7,003 bases of DNA from Candidatus Competibacteraceae bacterium (GCA_020444985.1 JAGRHK010000086.1:1-7003), one strand, 5' to 3'. Shown: positions 1 through 5,496, counted from the first letter of the stretch. The notes: generated from the sequence alone by a model not told the origin. Numbers and translations: made by a program.

Positions 1-272
1 CGCGCCTTGGCGAAGCCGTGCGGGATAAAGCGACGCCGCAACAGATCATGGACCATCTGGCGGCGGCGCAGGATCAAACCCTGGCCCGTTTGCAGCAGGT
101 GGGCGGGATGAAACGCTGTGAGCCGCGCCTGGCCGAGCCGCGCGATCCACAATACTGGTTCGATCGCCCCGGCGCGCCCAAGCCAAAGCTCGCGGATGAG
201 GAGGGTCAGGGGGTGACCGTGGATTATGAGACGTTGTTGCAAGCCTGGCGCGAGGGACGAGTCGGGATTTGA
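1..272 (+). CDS. C-terminal fragment of an unidentified protein, possibly an ABC sugar-binding protein
   Basis: The reading frame is open from the left edge (first full codon at base 3) to a TGA at 270-272, giving about 89 visible residues. The GTG at 18 is unlikely to be the true start, because the frame continues upstream of it. The first 30 residues look helical and resemble the C-terminal helices of extracellular solute-binding proteins (pattern GEAVRDKATPQQIMDHLAAA). The tail that follows contains RDPQYWFDRPGAPKPKL and then a YETLLQAW segment. I associate this kind of tail with some sugar ABC-transporter binding proteins, but only from memory and weakly. No catalytic motif is visible. 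If the idea is right, the protein is periplasmic and its transporter genes lie left of the window. The coding frame is well supported; the function is not. Confidence 0.55.
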   Translation, partial: RLGEAVRDKATPQQIMDHLAAAQDQTLARLQQVGGMKRCEPRLAEPRDPQYWFDRPGAPKPKLADEEGQGVTVDYETLLQAWREGRVGI

Positions 273-290
273 TTTCACGAAAAAGAAATA

Positions 291-351
291 AGAGGTGAGA
301 GGGCGTTGAACGCCGTGGATTGCCGTGGCCCGTCAAAATCCCTCCACCTCT
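291..351. repeat. Inverted repeat with 12-13 nt arms downstream of the first gene
   Basis: AGAGGTGAGAGGG at 291-303 is the reverse complement of CCCTCCACCTCT at 340-351 apart from one bulged base. The arms enclose about 36 nt. That loop holds a short tandem GCCGTGGATT/GCCGTGGCC and a GCGTT/AACGC mini-inverted repeat. The right arm could instead pair with the sequence after it: CTCTCCTTTTGTAAAGAGGGG at about 349-369 can fold into a smaller hairpin with one bulge. No T-run follows either structure, so a classical intrinsic terminator is not supported. It could be a 3'-end stabilising structure for the upstream gene, or a copy of a dispersed intergenic repeat. Confidence 0.5.
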
Positions 352-385
352 CCTTTTGTAAAGAGGGGAAGTTCTGCTCAAACCG

Positions 386-406
386 CCTTTAAGGGTCTTT
401 TAAGGG
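386..406. repeat. Two near-identical 10-mers spaced 11 bp
   Basis: CCTTTAAGGG (386-395) and CTTTTAAGGG (397-406) differ at one base and start 11 bp apart, about one helical turn. They lie roughly 35 bp upstream of the proposed aldolase -10 element, where an activator could bind. This may be chance; no known regulator motif is recognised. Confidence 0.3.
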
Positions 407-437
407 TTATTGTGTATCTCACCTTTTCTCATCATCC

Positions 438-446
438 TGTTATGAT
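438..446 (+). promoter_or_regulatory. Putative extended -10 promoter for the aldolase-family gene
   Basis: TGT followed by TATGAT at 441-446 forms an extended -10 element (TGnTATGAT) one base from the sigma-70 consensus. There is no good -35 hexamer at 16-18 bp, which is tolerated for extended -10 promoters. The predicted start is near 452-454, leaving an untranslated leader of about 85 nt before the ATG at 538. No other convincing promoter was seen between 273 and 537. Confidence 0.45.
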
Positions 447-537
447 AAGCGCTTCTGGCGGGCCTTCCCTCGTCTCACCGCGTCAACGGCGTTAACCCTC
501 TTCTCGATACAAGCGTGAATACCCTCTCATCAGACCT

Positions 538-1095
538 ATGAACAGCAAAGACGACCTGGTTCGACACTATCGCTGGCTGCGCCAGTACGGCCTCAATGAC
601 TCTCACAGCGGCAATGCCTCGATCCGGGATGGCGATGCCTGCTGGGTCACGCCCACCGGCTGCTGCGCGGATACCCTGAGTAGCGGCGACCTGGTTGAAT
701 GCCGCCTGGATGGCGCAATCGGCAAGGGCGCGTCGCTGGACGCCTGCCTGCATCAGGCGATTTACCAGTCCAATCCCGACGCCCGCTCGGTCCTGCACAG
801 TCATGGCCCCTATTCAGTGGCGATGACCATGGACAATGAGGAGTTTGTGCCGGCAGACTTCGAGGGACAGTTGTATTTCAGCCGAGTGCCGGTCCTGACC
901 ATCCCTTATGACGAATATGAAGCCTGTTCCCCGCGCATGGTCGCCGAGATTCTGGCGGACTACCCCATTGCCGTCGTGCGCGGCCATGGCGTTTACGCCT
1001 GCGCGAACAGCCTGAATCTGGCTTATAAATGGACCTGTTCGCTGGAACTGTCAGCGAAAACGGCGTTCATCGCGCAGCAGGCTGGCAAAATCTAG
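538..1095 (+). CDS. Class II aldolase/adducin-family protein with Asp at the usual catalytic Glu
   Basis: This 185-residue protein has the compact class II aldolase/adducin fold, whose members include L-fuculose-phosphate aldolase, L-ribulose-5-phosphate 4-epimerase and methylthioribulose-1-phosphate dehydratase. The N-terminal substrate/phosphate loop HSGNAS is at 23-28 and TPTG is at 38-41. Zinc ligands are the HSH pair His87 and His89 and the RGHGVYA histidine His150. In FucA-type enzymes a catalytic Glu sits a few residues before the invariant His of the next helix (pattern SSEWRxH). Here the matching stretch is ASLDACLH, so Asp68 replaces it. Family length is normally about 180-230, so the protein is complete. 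The ATG is the only in-frame start after the stop at 493-495, but no Shine-Dalgarno sequence precedes it. The zinc site suggests a metal-dependent aldolase, epimerase or dehydratase acting on a small sugar or sugar phosphate in the cytoplasm. The substrate cannot be assigned, and the neighbours give no pathway clue. Confidence 0.85.
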   Translation: MNSKDDLVRHYRWLRQYGLNDSHSGNASIRDGDACWVTPTGCCADTLSSGDLVECRLDGAIGKGASLDACLHQAIYQSNPDARSVLHSHGPYSVAMTMDNEEFVPADFEGQLYFSRVPVLTIPYDEYEACSPRMVAEILADYPIAVVRGHGVYACANSLNLAYKWTCSLELSAKTAFIAQQAGKI

Positions 1096-1122
1096 CTCGC
1101 GTTCATTCATGATTTTTCCAGC
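1081..1122. repeat. 12-nt inverted repeat spanning the convergent 3' ends of the aldolase and yceF genes
   Basis: GCTGGCAAAATC (1081-1092, the last codons of the aldolase gene) and GATTTTTCCAGC (1111-1122) are reverse complements at 11 of 12 positions, separated by 18 nt. The stem has a G/C base and an A/T top, and it can form in either transcript. Its position between converging stop codons, TAG at 1093-1095 and the yceF TGA at 1127-1129, suits a bidirectional 3'-end hairpin. The T-run is inside the stem rather than after it, so intrinsic termination is uncertain. Confidence 0.5.
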
Positions 1123-1126
1123 CCAC

Positions 1127-1726
1127 TCACAATACAACGACGCCCGCCACTTCCAGCATCCGCGTCAACCGGATCAGCGGCAACCCGATCAGACCGGTTG
1201 GATCATGGCCTTCCAGACGCTCAAAGAGCGCGATGCCCAAGCCTTCGGATTTGAAGCTGCCCGCACATTGGTAAGGCTGCTCCCGGCGCAAGTAATGCTC
1301 AATCATCGCCATCGTCAGTTTCCGGAACGCTACGTGAAACAACTCCACCGCAACCTGGCGTTGATCACGGGCGCCATCCAGCAGACACAATCCGGTATAA
1401 AAGGTCACCACGCGCCCGGAAGCCCGCTGCAACTGGTCAACCGCCCGTTGATGATTGCCGGGTTTGCCGATAATCTCGCCCTCCAGCACCGCCGCCTGAT
1501 CCGAACCAATCACCAGGGCGCCCGGTTCCCGCTCCGCGATCCGCTGGGCTTTCCACTCAGCCAGACGCGCCACCAGACTCGGCGCATCCTCGCCTGCTAG
1601 ACGCGCCTCGTCGACATCCGGGGAACGCACAGTGAACGGCAAATCCAACCGCGCCAACAACTCACGGCGAAACGGGGAGGTGGACGCCAAAATCAGGCGG
1701 CGGCCGTCAAACAAGGCTTCGGACAT
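1127..1726 (-). CDS. yceF: Maf/YceF-family nucleoside triphosphate pyrophosphatase (7-methyl-GTP type)
   Basis: Maf-family house-cleaning enzymes cut nucleoside triphosphates to monophosphate plus pyrophosphate; the YceF subgroup prefers 7-methyl-GTP. The 199-residue protein is full length for the family (about 190-200). Visible motifs are the N-terminal phosphate-binding ASTSPFRR (14-21), GSDQ at 74-77 with the likely catalytic Asp76, GKP at 87-89, TFYTGL at 108-113 and CAGSFKSEGLGIALFERLEG at 154-173. The last block is nearly identical to E. coli YceF. Transcription runs away from yceD, as in E. coli, which supports true orthology. Upstream of the ATG (1724-1726) only a weak AGAG ribosome-binding sequence is seen. 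On the minus strand, CATAAT (1768-1763) could serve as a -10 element, but its -35 is poor. The enzyme is expected to be cytoplasmic and to need a divalent metal ion. Confidence 0.95.
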   Translation of the reverse strand: MSEALFDGRRLILASTSPFRRELLARLDLPFTVRSPDVDEARLAGEDAPSLVARLAEWKAQRIAEREPGALVIGSDQAAVLEGEIIGKPGNHQRAVDQLQRASGRVVTFYTGLCLLDGARDQRQVAVELFHVAFRKLTMAMIEHYLRREQPYQCAGSFKSEGLGIALFERLEGHDPTGLIGLPLIRLTRMLEVAGVVVL

Positions 1727-1740
1727 GGCTATTACTCTGC

Positions 1741-1780
1741 AAAATCGGTGAAAATCGGGTCAATTATGCGGAATTCGGGT
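1741..1780. repeat. Helically phased short direct repeats in the yceF/yceD gap
   Basis: AAAATCGGTG (1741-1750) and AAAATCGGGT (1751-1760) repeat with a 10-bp period. GAATTCGGGT (1771-1780) continues the phase 20 bp later with the same CGGGT ending. Repeats on one face of the helix upstream of the yceD -35 box could bind a regulator or form a curved A-tract. No known protein motif is recognised. Confidence 0.35.
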
Positions 1781-1799
1781 TTATTTTGACAGAATTCCG
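1769..1799. promoter_or_regulatory. Candidate operator: perfect 8-bp inverted repeat around the yceD -35 box
   Basis: CGGAATTC (1769-1776) and GAATTCCG (1792-1799) are exact reverse complements. Each contains the self-palindrome GAATTC, and these start 21 bp apart, two helical turns. The TTGACA box (1786-1791) lies between the arms and directly touches the right arm, so a protein bound here would be placed to block RNA polymerase. It does not match the FabR or FadR sites I know. Similar paired GAATTC sites occur before acpP. Confidence 0.35.
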
Positions 1800-1814
1800 A
1801 CAGGTCTATATGAT
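1786..1814 (+). promoter_or_regulatory. Sigma-70 promoter for yceD-rpmF-plsX-fabH-fabG
   Basis: TTGACA (1786-1791), a 17-bp spacer and TATGAT (1809-1814) match the sigma-70 consensus in 11 of 12 bases with ideal spacing. Transcription should start near 1820-1823. That is only 2-5 nt before the yceD ATG at 1825, so the mRNA would be leaderless or nearly so. This is the strongest promoter in the window and the natural head of the operon. Confidence 0.8.
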
Positions 1815-1824
1815 TCGGCGCCTT

Positions 1825-2361
1825 ATGGAAACCCCATTACTTCCCGCAAAAATCCGTCCGTGGCGAATGGCCGCTGAACACGGATGCCTGAACGGCCGCT
1901 TGGCGCTGGCGGCATTGCCGCGCCTGACCGCGTTGCTCGGCGCCGCCGAAGGCGAAGTGGTCGTGGCGCTGTCTGCGGGATGTGATGCACAGGGGGTGCG
2001 TTTTATCCAGGGCCGCTTGTGCGCCGAGGTGGAGTGGACTTGCCAGCGCTGCCTCGGCCCATTGCGCTTGCCCCTGGATGTCCAGGTCAATCTCGGGTTG
2101 GTGAGCGACGAAGCCGCCGCCAACCGGCTGCCCGATGAATACGACCCCCTGCTGGTCCAGGAAAATAGTGATATCGCTGTCGCCGATTTGGTCGAAGATG
2201 AATTGTTGCTGGCCCTGCCTCAGATCCCCCGCCATGAAGACCTGCGGGAATGTGCGGTTCACGGCTATGCGCAACCTGATGAATCGACGCCGGACCCTAA
2301 AAAACGCCAACCTTTTGCCGCGCTGGCAACTTTATTACAGGATTCTCAAAGGAGTCATTGA
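1825..2361 (+). CDS. yceD: YceD (DUF177) family 23S rRNA accumulation protein
   Basis: YceD proteins are encoded next to rpmF and are linked to normal 23S rRNA accumulation and large-subunit assembly. The 178-residue product matches the family in length (E. coli 173). Hallmarks are the N-terminal LPAKIRPWR block, the C-x-x-C pair Cys73/Cys76 in TCQRCLGPL, VEDELLLALP at 123-132 with IPRH following, and a C-terminal PFAALATLL. The ATG at 1825 is chosen because translation from it aligns with the E. coli N-terminus (M-x3-LP-x3-P-x-R). The in-frame TTG at 1786 is the promoter -35 box and cannot be the start. No Shine-Dalgarno sequence lies 5-10 nt upstream, consistent with a near-leaderless message. 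The stop is 3 nt before rpmF, whose ribosome-binding site is inside this gene. Confidence 0.93.
   Translation: METPLLPAKIRPWRMAAEHGCLNGRLALAALPRLTALLGAAEGEVVVALSAGCDAQGVRFIQGRLCAEVEWTCQRCLGPLRLPLDVQVNLGLVSDEAAANRLPDEYDPLLVQENSDIAVADLVEDELLLALPQIPRHEDLRECAVHGYAQPDESTPDPKKRQPFAALATLLQDSQRSH
2348..2354 (+). promoter_or_regulatory. Ribosome-binding site of rpmF inside the yceD 3' end
   Basis: AAAGGAG is the best Shine-Dalgarno sequence in the window. It sits 10 nt before the rpmF ATG and within the last codons of yceD. It suits a highly translated ribosomal protein gene and suggests yceD translation may influence access to it. Confidence 0.75.
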
Positions 2362-2364
2362 ACC

Positions 2365-2556
2365 ATGGCTGTGCAAAAAAACCGCAAGAGTCGCTCCAAG
2401 CGCGATATGCGCCGTTCCCACGACGCCTTGACCGGCCCCACTTTATCAACCGATTCCCTGTCCGGCGAACGGCATCGCCGTCATCATGTTACGGCAGGCG
2501 GATTTTATCGCGGCCGCAAGGTGATCAATGCCCCAACAGCCTCCGAAGAAGAATAG
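2365..2556 (+). CDS. rpmF: 50S ribosomal protein L32
   Basis: L32 (bL32) is a small basic protein of the large ribosomal subunit. The product begins MAVQKNRKSRSKRDMRRSHD, the classic bL32 N-terminus, continues with SGERHRRHHVTAGGFYRGRK and ends IN-APTASEEE. At 63 residues it is about six longer than E. coli L32 (57); the extra residues are an acidic tail after RKVI. No zinc-binding cysteines are present, so this is the cysteine-free type found in enterics. A strong AAAGGAG precedes the ATG by 10 nt. Placement between yceD and plsX is conserved across gammaproteobacteria and couples ribosome production to lipid synthesis. Confidence 0.97.
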   Translation: MAVQKNRKSRSKRDMRRSHDALTGPTLSTDSLSGERHRRHHVTAGGFYRGRKVINAPTASEEE

Positions 2557-2614
2557 TCGCTGTCATCAACCCGCATTGCACGCCATTTCCCCTGCCCCAC
2601 CGCCCGATGTCGCC

Positions 2615-3643
2615 ATGAACAGACCGCTCACCATTGCGCTGGATGGCATGGGCGGCGATATCGGCCCTGAGGCGGTGGTGCCTGCTGCTTTGCGCGTGTT
2701 GCACACTGCCGGCGATGCGCTACGCTTGATTCTGGTCGGCCAGGAAGATGTATTGTCCGCCTGTCTGGCCCGGCACCAGGCCAAGGCGCATCCACGCCTC
2801 GTCATTCGCCATGCCTCGCAGTTGGTTAACATGGATGAATCGCCAGCCCAGGCCCTGCGCGTCAAGAAAGATTCTTCGATGCGGGTCGCGATCAATCTGG
2901 TCAAACAGGGCGAGGCCGACGCTTGCGTCAGCGCTGGAAACACTGGCGCGCTGATGGCCACCGCCCGTTTTGTCCTGAAAACTCTGCCCGGTATTGATCG
3001 CCCGGCGATTTGCACCACCTTGCCGACCGTGCGCGGTGATGTTCGCGTTCTGGATCTGGGCGCCAATGTGGACAGTAAGGCCGATCATCTGCTGCAGTTC
3101 GCGGTCATGGGTTCGGTGCTGGCGGAGGTGAATGGCCTCAATCGCCCCCGCATTGGTTTGTTGAACATCGGTGAGGAAGATATCAAGGGCAACGAACAAG
3201 TTAAGGAAGCCGCTCGCTTGTTGGCGGTCAGCAATCTCAACTATATTGGATTTGTTGAAGGCGACGGGGTTTATCTGGATGATGTGGACGTCGTGGTTTG
3301 CGACGGCTTTGTGGGTAATATTGCCTTGAAAAGCAGTGAGGGCGTCGCCAAACTCATTCGCCATTATATGACTCAGGAATTCAAGCGGAACCTGCTGACC
3401 CGCTTGGCTGGATTGATTGCCTTGCCGGTGTTGCGCGCCTTCAGTCGCAAAATCGACCCGCGCCGCTATAATGGCGCCAGCCTGCTGGGTTTGCAGAGCA
3501 TTGTGATTAAAAGTCACGGCGGCGCCGACGCATTGGCGTTCGCTAACGCCATCCAGGTAGCGATGCTGGAAGTCAAGCAGGCGGTGCCACAGCGCATCGA
3601 TGCCCATCTGGCCGCCCTCCACGCCGAGAGAAAAGCGCTTTGA
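2615..3643 (+). CDS. plsX: Phosphate acyltransferase PlsX
   Basis: PlsX turns acyl-ACP and phosphate into acyl-phosphate, the donor PlsY uses to acylate glycerol-3-phosphate. It is a peripheral enzyme at the inner membrane. The 342-residue product (E. coli about 356) shows LDGMGGD at 9-15, DSSMRVAI at 85-92, VSAGNTGALM at 104-113, DLGANVD at 146-152, LNIGEE at 182-187, VCDGFVGN at 227-234, YNGASLLGL at about 287-295 and KSHGGAD at about 300-306, all family hallmarks. The ATG at 2615 is chosen because it places the LDxMGGD motif at the normal distance. The frame is also open to an ATG at 2528 inside rpmF, which would add 29 proline-rich, non-conserved residues. No Shine-Dalgarno sequence precedes 2615, so coupling to upstream translation is possible. 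The 3' end overlaps the fabH start. Confidence 0.95.
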   Translation: MNRPLTIALDGMGGDIGPEAVVPAALRVLHTAGDALRLILVGQEDVLSACLARHQAKAHPRLVIRHASQLVNMDESPAQALRVKKDSSMRVAINLVKQGEADACVSAGNTGALMATARFVLKTLPGIDRPAICTTLPTVRGDVRVLDLGANVDSKADHLLQFAVMGSVLAEVNGLNRPRIGLLNIGEEDIKGNEQVKEAARLLAVSNLNYIGFVEGDGVYLDDVDVVVCDGFVGNIALKSSEGVAKLIRHYMTQEFKRNLLTRLAGLIALPVLRAFSRKIDPRRYNGASLLGLQSIVIKSHGGADALAFANAIQVAMLEVKQAVPQRIDAHLAALHAERKAL

Positions 3644-4608
3644 ACCATGCCAGAATCGCCGGAACCGGCAGCTACCTGCCGGAAAAAATCCTGACCAACG
3701 CTGATCTCGAACAGCTCATTGATACCACGGCAGGCTGGATTGTCGAACGCACCGGCGTTGAAGAACGCCATATCGCTGCGCCGAACGAAACCACCTGCGA
3801 CCTGGCCGAACACGCTTCGCGTCGGGCGCTTGAAGCGGCCGGACTGGAGCCTGGCGACATCGACCTCATCGTTCTGGGCACGACCACTCCCGATCATGTC
3901 TTTCCCAGCGTAGCGACGCAATTGCAACATCGCCTGGGTTGTTACGGGGGGCCTGCGTTCGATGTACAGGCGGTTTGCACCGGTTTCGTCTATGCCCTGG
4001 ACATCGCCCACCGCTTCATCCGCACGGATGGCGCCAAACGAGCGCTAGTCGTGGGCGCTGACACCTTTACCCGCATCATCAACTGGAAGGATCGCGGCAC
4101 TTGTATCCTGTTTGGCGATGGCGCCGGCGCGGTGGTGCTGGAAGCAACGAATGAACCCGGCATCATTGATTGTCGACTGGGCGCAGACGGCCGCTACAAA
4201 GAGTTGTTGTGGGTGCCCACAGGGGTATCCAGCGGTTATGAACAGACCCGCCAGGATGCTGCTTTTGTAGAAATGCGCGGCAGCGAGGTCTTCAAAGTCG
4301 CAGTGACTACGCTCAAAGATATTGCCGAGCAGATTCTGAGCGCCAACCAGATGACCGTCACCGATGTGGACTGGCTGATTCCTCATCAGGCCAACCGCCG
4401 TATTCTGAGCGCCACGGCTAAACGGCTGGGGTTATCTGAAGAACGCATGATCGATTGCGTACGGACGCACGGCAATACCTCGGCCGCCTCGGTGCCGCTG
4501 GCCTTGGACACTGCAGTGCGCGATGGCCGCATCCAACGCGGCCATACCTTATTGCTGGAAGGTTTTGGCGGTGGCTTTACCTGGGGTGCGGCGCTGCTAA
4601 GGTATTGA
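3640..4608 (+). CDS. fabH: Beta-ketoacyl-ACP synthase III (FabH), TTG start
   Basis: FabH condenses an acyl-CoA, usually acetyl-CoA, with malonyl-ACP to begin each fatty-acid chain. The 322-residue product carries the thiolase-fold triad Cys113 (in AVCTGF), His249 (IPHQANRR) and Asn279 (HGNTSAASVP). It also has GTGSYLPE at 8-15, RTGVEERHIAAPNET at 37-51, FGDGAGAVVL at 158-167 and the C-terminal EGFGGGFTWGAALLRY. The start is inferred to be TTG at 3640: translation from it aligns with the E. coli N-terminus, and the ATG at 3647 is in another frame. TTG overlaps the plsX TGA (TTGA), typical of coupled translation, with a weak GAGAG 9 nt upstream. Residues after 190 (about 194-206) differ from E. 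coli by a short insertion. fabG follows after 20 nt, where fabD would be expected. Confidence 0.96.
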   Translation: MNHARIAGTGSYLPEKILTNADLEQLIDTTAGWIVERTGVEERHIAAPNETTCDLAEHASRRALEAAGLEPGDIDLIVLGTTTPDHVFPSVATQLQHRLGCYGGPAFDVQAVCTGFVYALDIAHRFIRTDGAKRALVVGADTFTRIINWKDRGTCILFGDGAGAVVLEATNEPGIIDCRLGADGRYKELLWVPTGVSSGYEQTRQDAAFVEMRGSEVFKVAVTTLKDIAEQILSANQMTVTDVDWLIPHQANRRILSATAKRLGLSEERMIDCVRTHGNTSAASVPLALDTAVRDGRIQRGHTLLLEGFGGGFTWGAALLRY

Positions 4609-4628
4609 AGGTAAATAGAGTGACGACA

Positions 4629-5372
4629 ATGATCCTGTCAGATGAAATCGCCTTGGTCACCGGCGCCAGTCGTGGCATTGGCCAAGCGATCATACGGAAA
4701 TTGGGCCAGCGCGGCGCGACCGTGATCGGCACAGCGACCACGGACGCCGGCGCTGAAGCGATTACCCGCGATTTGCGCGAACATGATATCAAGGGGCGCG
4801 GCTGGCGGCTGGATGTGACCGAATCAGCGGCGGTGGACGCGATGATCAAGGCGATCACCGGGGAATTTGGCGCACCGAGCATTCTGGTCAATAATGCCGG
4901 CATCGCCCGCGACAATCTTCTGCTCCGCATGAAGGAAGACGAATGGTCTTCGATTCTGGAGACGAATCTGACCTCGGTTTACCGATTGAGCAAAGCAGTG
5001 TTGCGCGGCATGATGAAAGCGCAGCGTGGGCGCATCATCAACATCACTTCGGTGGTGGGCGTCACTGGCAGCGCTGGACAAGCCAATTACGCGGCGGCCA
5101 AGGCCGGCGTCATCGGCTTTACCAAGTCGCTGGCGCGCGAGGTAGGCTCGCGCAACATCACGGTCAATGCTGTCGCGCCCGGCCTGATCGAAACCGACAT
5201 GACCCGTGCGCTGCCTGACAGCCAGCGTCAAGCGTTGGTCGCCTCGATTCCTTTGCAACGTCCTGGCCAACCGCAAGATGTCGCTGGTGTCGTCGCGTTC
5301 CTGGCCTCGCCGGACGCGGCTTATATCACCGGTGAAACCTTGCATGTCAATGGCGGGATGGCAATGATTTGA
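4629..5372 (+). CDS. fabG: 3-oxoacyl-ACP reductase FabG
   Basis: FabG is the NADPH-dependent reductase of type II fatty-acid synthesis, converting beta-ketoacyl-ACP to the 3-hydroxy form. The 247-residue short-chain dehydrogenase has the Rossmann glycine motif TGASRGIG (11-18), NNAG at 88-91 and the catalytic tetrad Asn113, Ser141, Tyr154 and Lys158 (YAAAK). It also has PGLIETDMT and the C-terminal ITGETLHVNGGM. The ATG at 4629 matches the usual FabG N-terminus (11 residues before the Rossmann glycine). A GTG at 4620 would add three residues and cannot be excluded. AGAG at 4617-4620 lies 8 nt before the ATG. The in-frame extension back to 4455 lies within fabH and is not expected to be translated. 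The gene is 20 nt after fabH and last in the compact part of the operon. Confidence 0.97.
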   Translation: MILSDEIALVTGASRGIGQAIIRKLGQRGATVIGTATTDAGAEAITRDLREHDIKGRGWRLDVTESAAVDAMIKAITGEFGAPSILVNNAGIARDNLLLRMKEDEWSSILETNLTSVYRLSKAVLRGMMKAQRGRIINITSVVGVTGSAGQANYAAAKAGVIGFTKSLAREVGSRNITVNAVAPGLIETDMTRALPDSQRQALVASIPLQRPGQPQDVAGVVAFLASPDAAYITGETLHVNGGMAMI

Positions 5373-5448
5373 CAAGAGCAGCCCAGCGCTGGAATCCGGA
5401 GAAATCCGCGCTGACGCGCCGGCGGTCGTCGCGGAATCTCGAAAACGC

Positions 5449-5486
5449 CGAATTCGGAAAGCATCGCCTGATTATTTCTGGAATTC
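5449..5486. promoter_or_regulatory. Paired GAATTC-centred palindromes before acpP
   Basis: CCGAATTCGG (5449-5458) is a perfect 10-bp palindrome and GGAATTC follows at 5480-5486. The two GAATTC cores start 31 bp apart, close to three helical turns. This echoes the pair before yceD (21 bp). Regulatory function is inferred only from location, pairing and phasing. Confidence 0.3.
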
Positions 5487-5496
5487 GCGCAAGTTG

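Noticed and set aside
46..381. 111-codon minus-strand frame opposite the first gene
   Set aside because: It is proline- and arginine-rich with no motif, antisense to the first coding frame, and runs through the inverted repeat.
515..541. Eight-codon GTG mini-ORF ending ATGA on the aldolase start
   Set aside because: The overlap looks like a leader peptide, but there is no ribosome-binding site before the GTG and the peptide has no run of regulatory codons; chance is likely.
1786..1824. TTG at 1786 as the yceD start
   Set aside because: This TTG is part of the TTGACA -35 box and lies upstream of the predicted transcription start.
2720..3622. 300-codon open frame on the minus strand inside plsX
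   Set aside because: It lies wholly antisense to a clear plsX gene, has no recognisable domain and is explained by the GC-rich codon usage of the sense strand.
4455..4628. N-terminal extension of fabG back into fabH
   Set aside because: The added residues are a shadow of fabH in another frame; the homologous FabG N-terminus begins at 4629.
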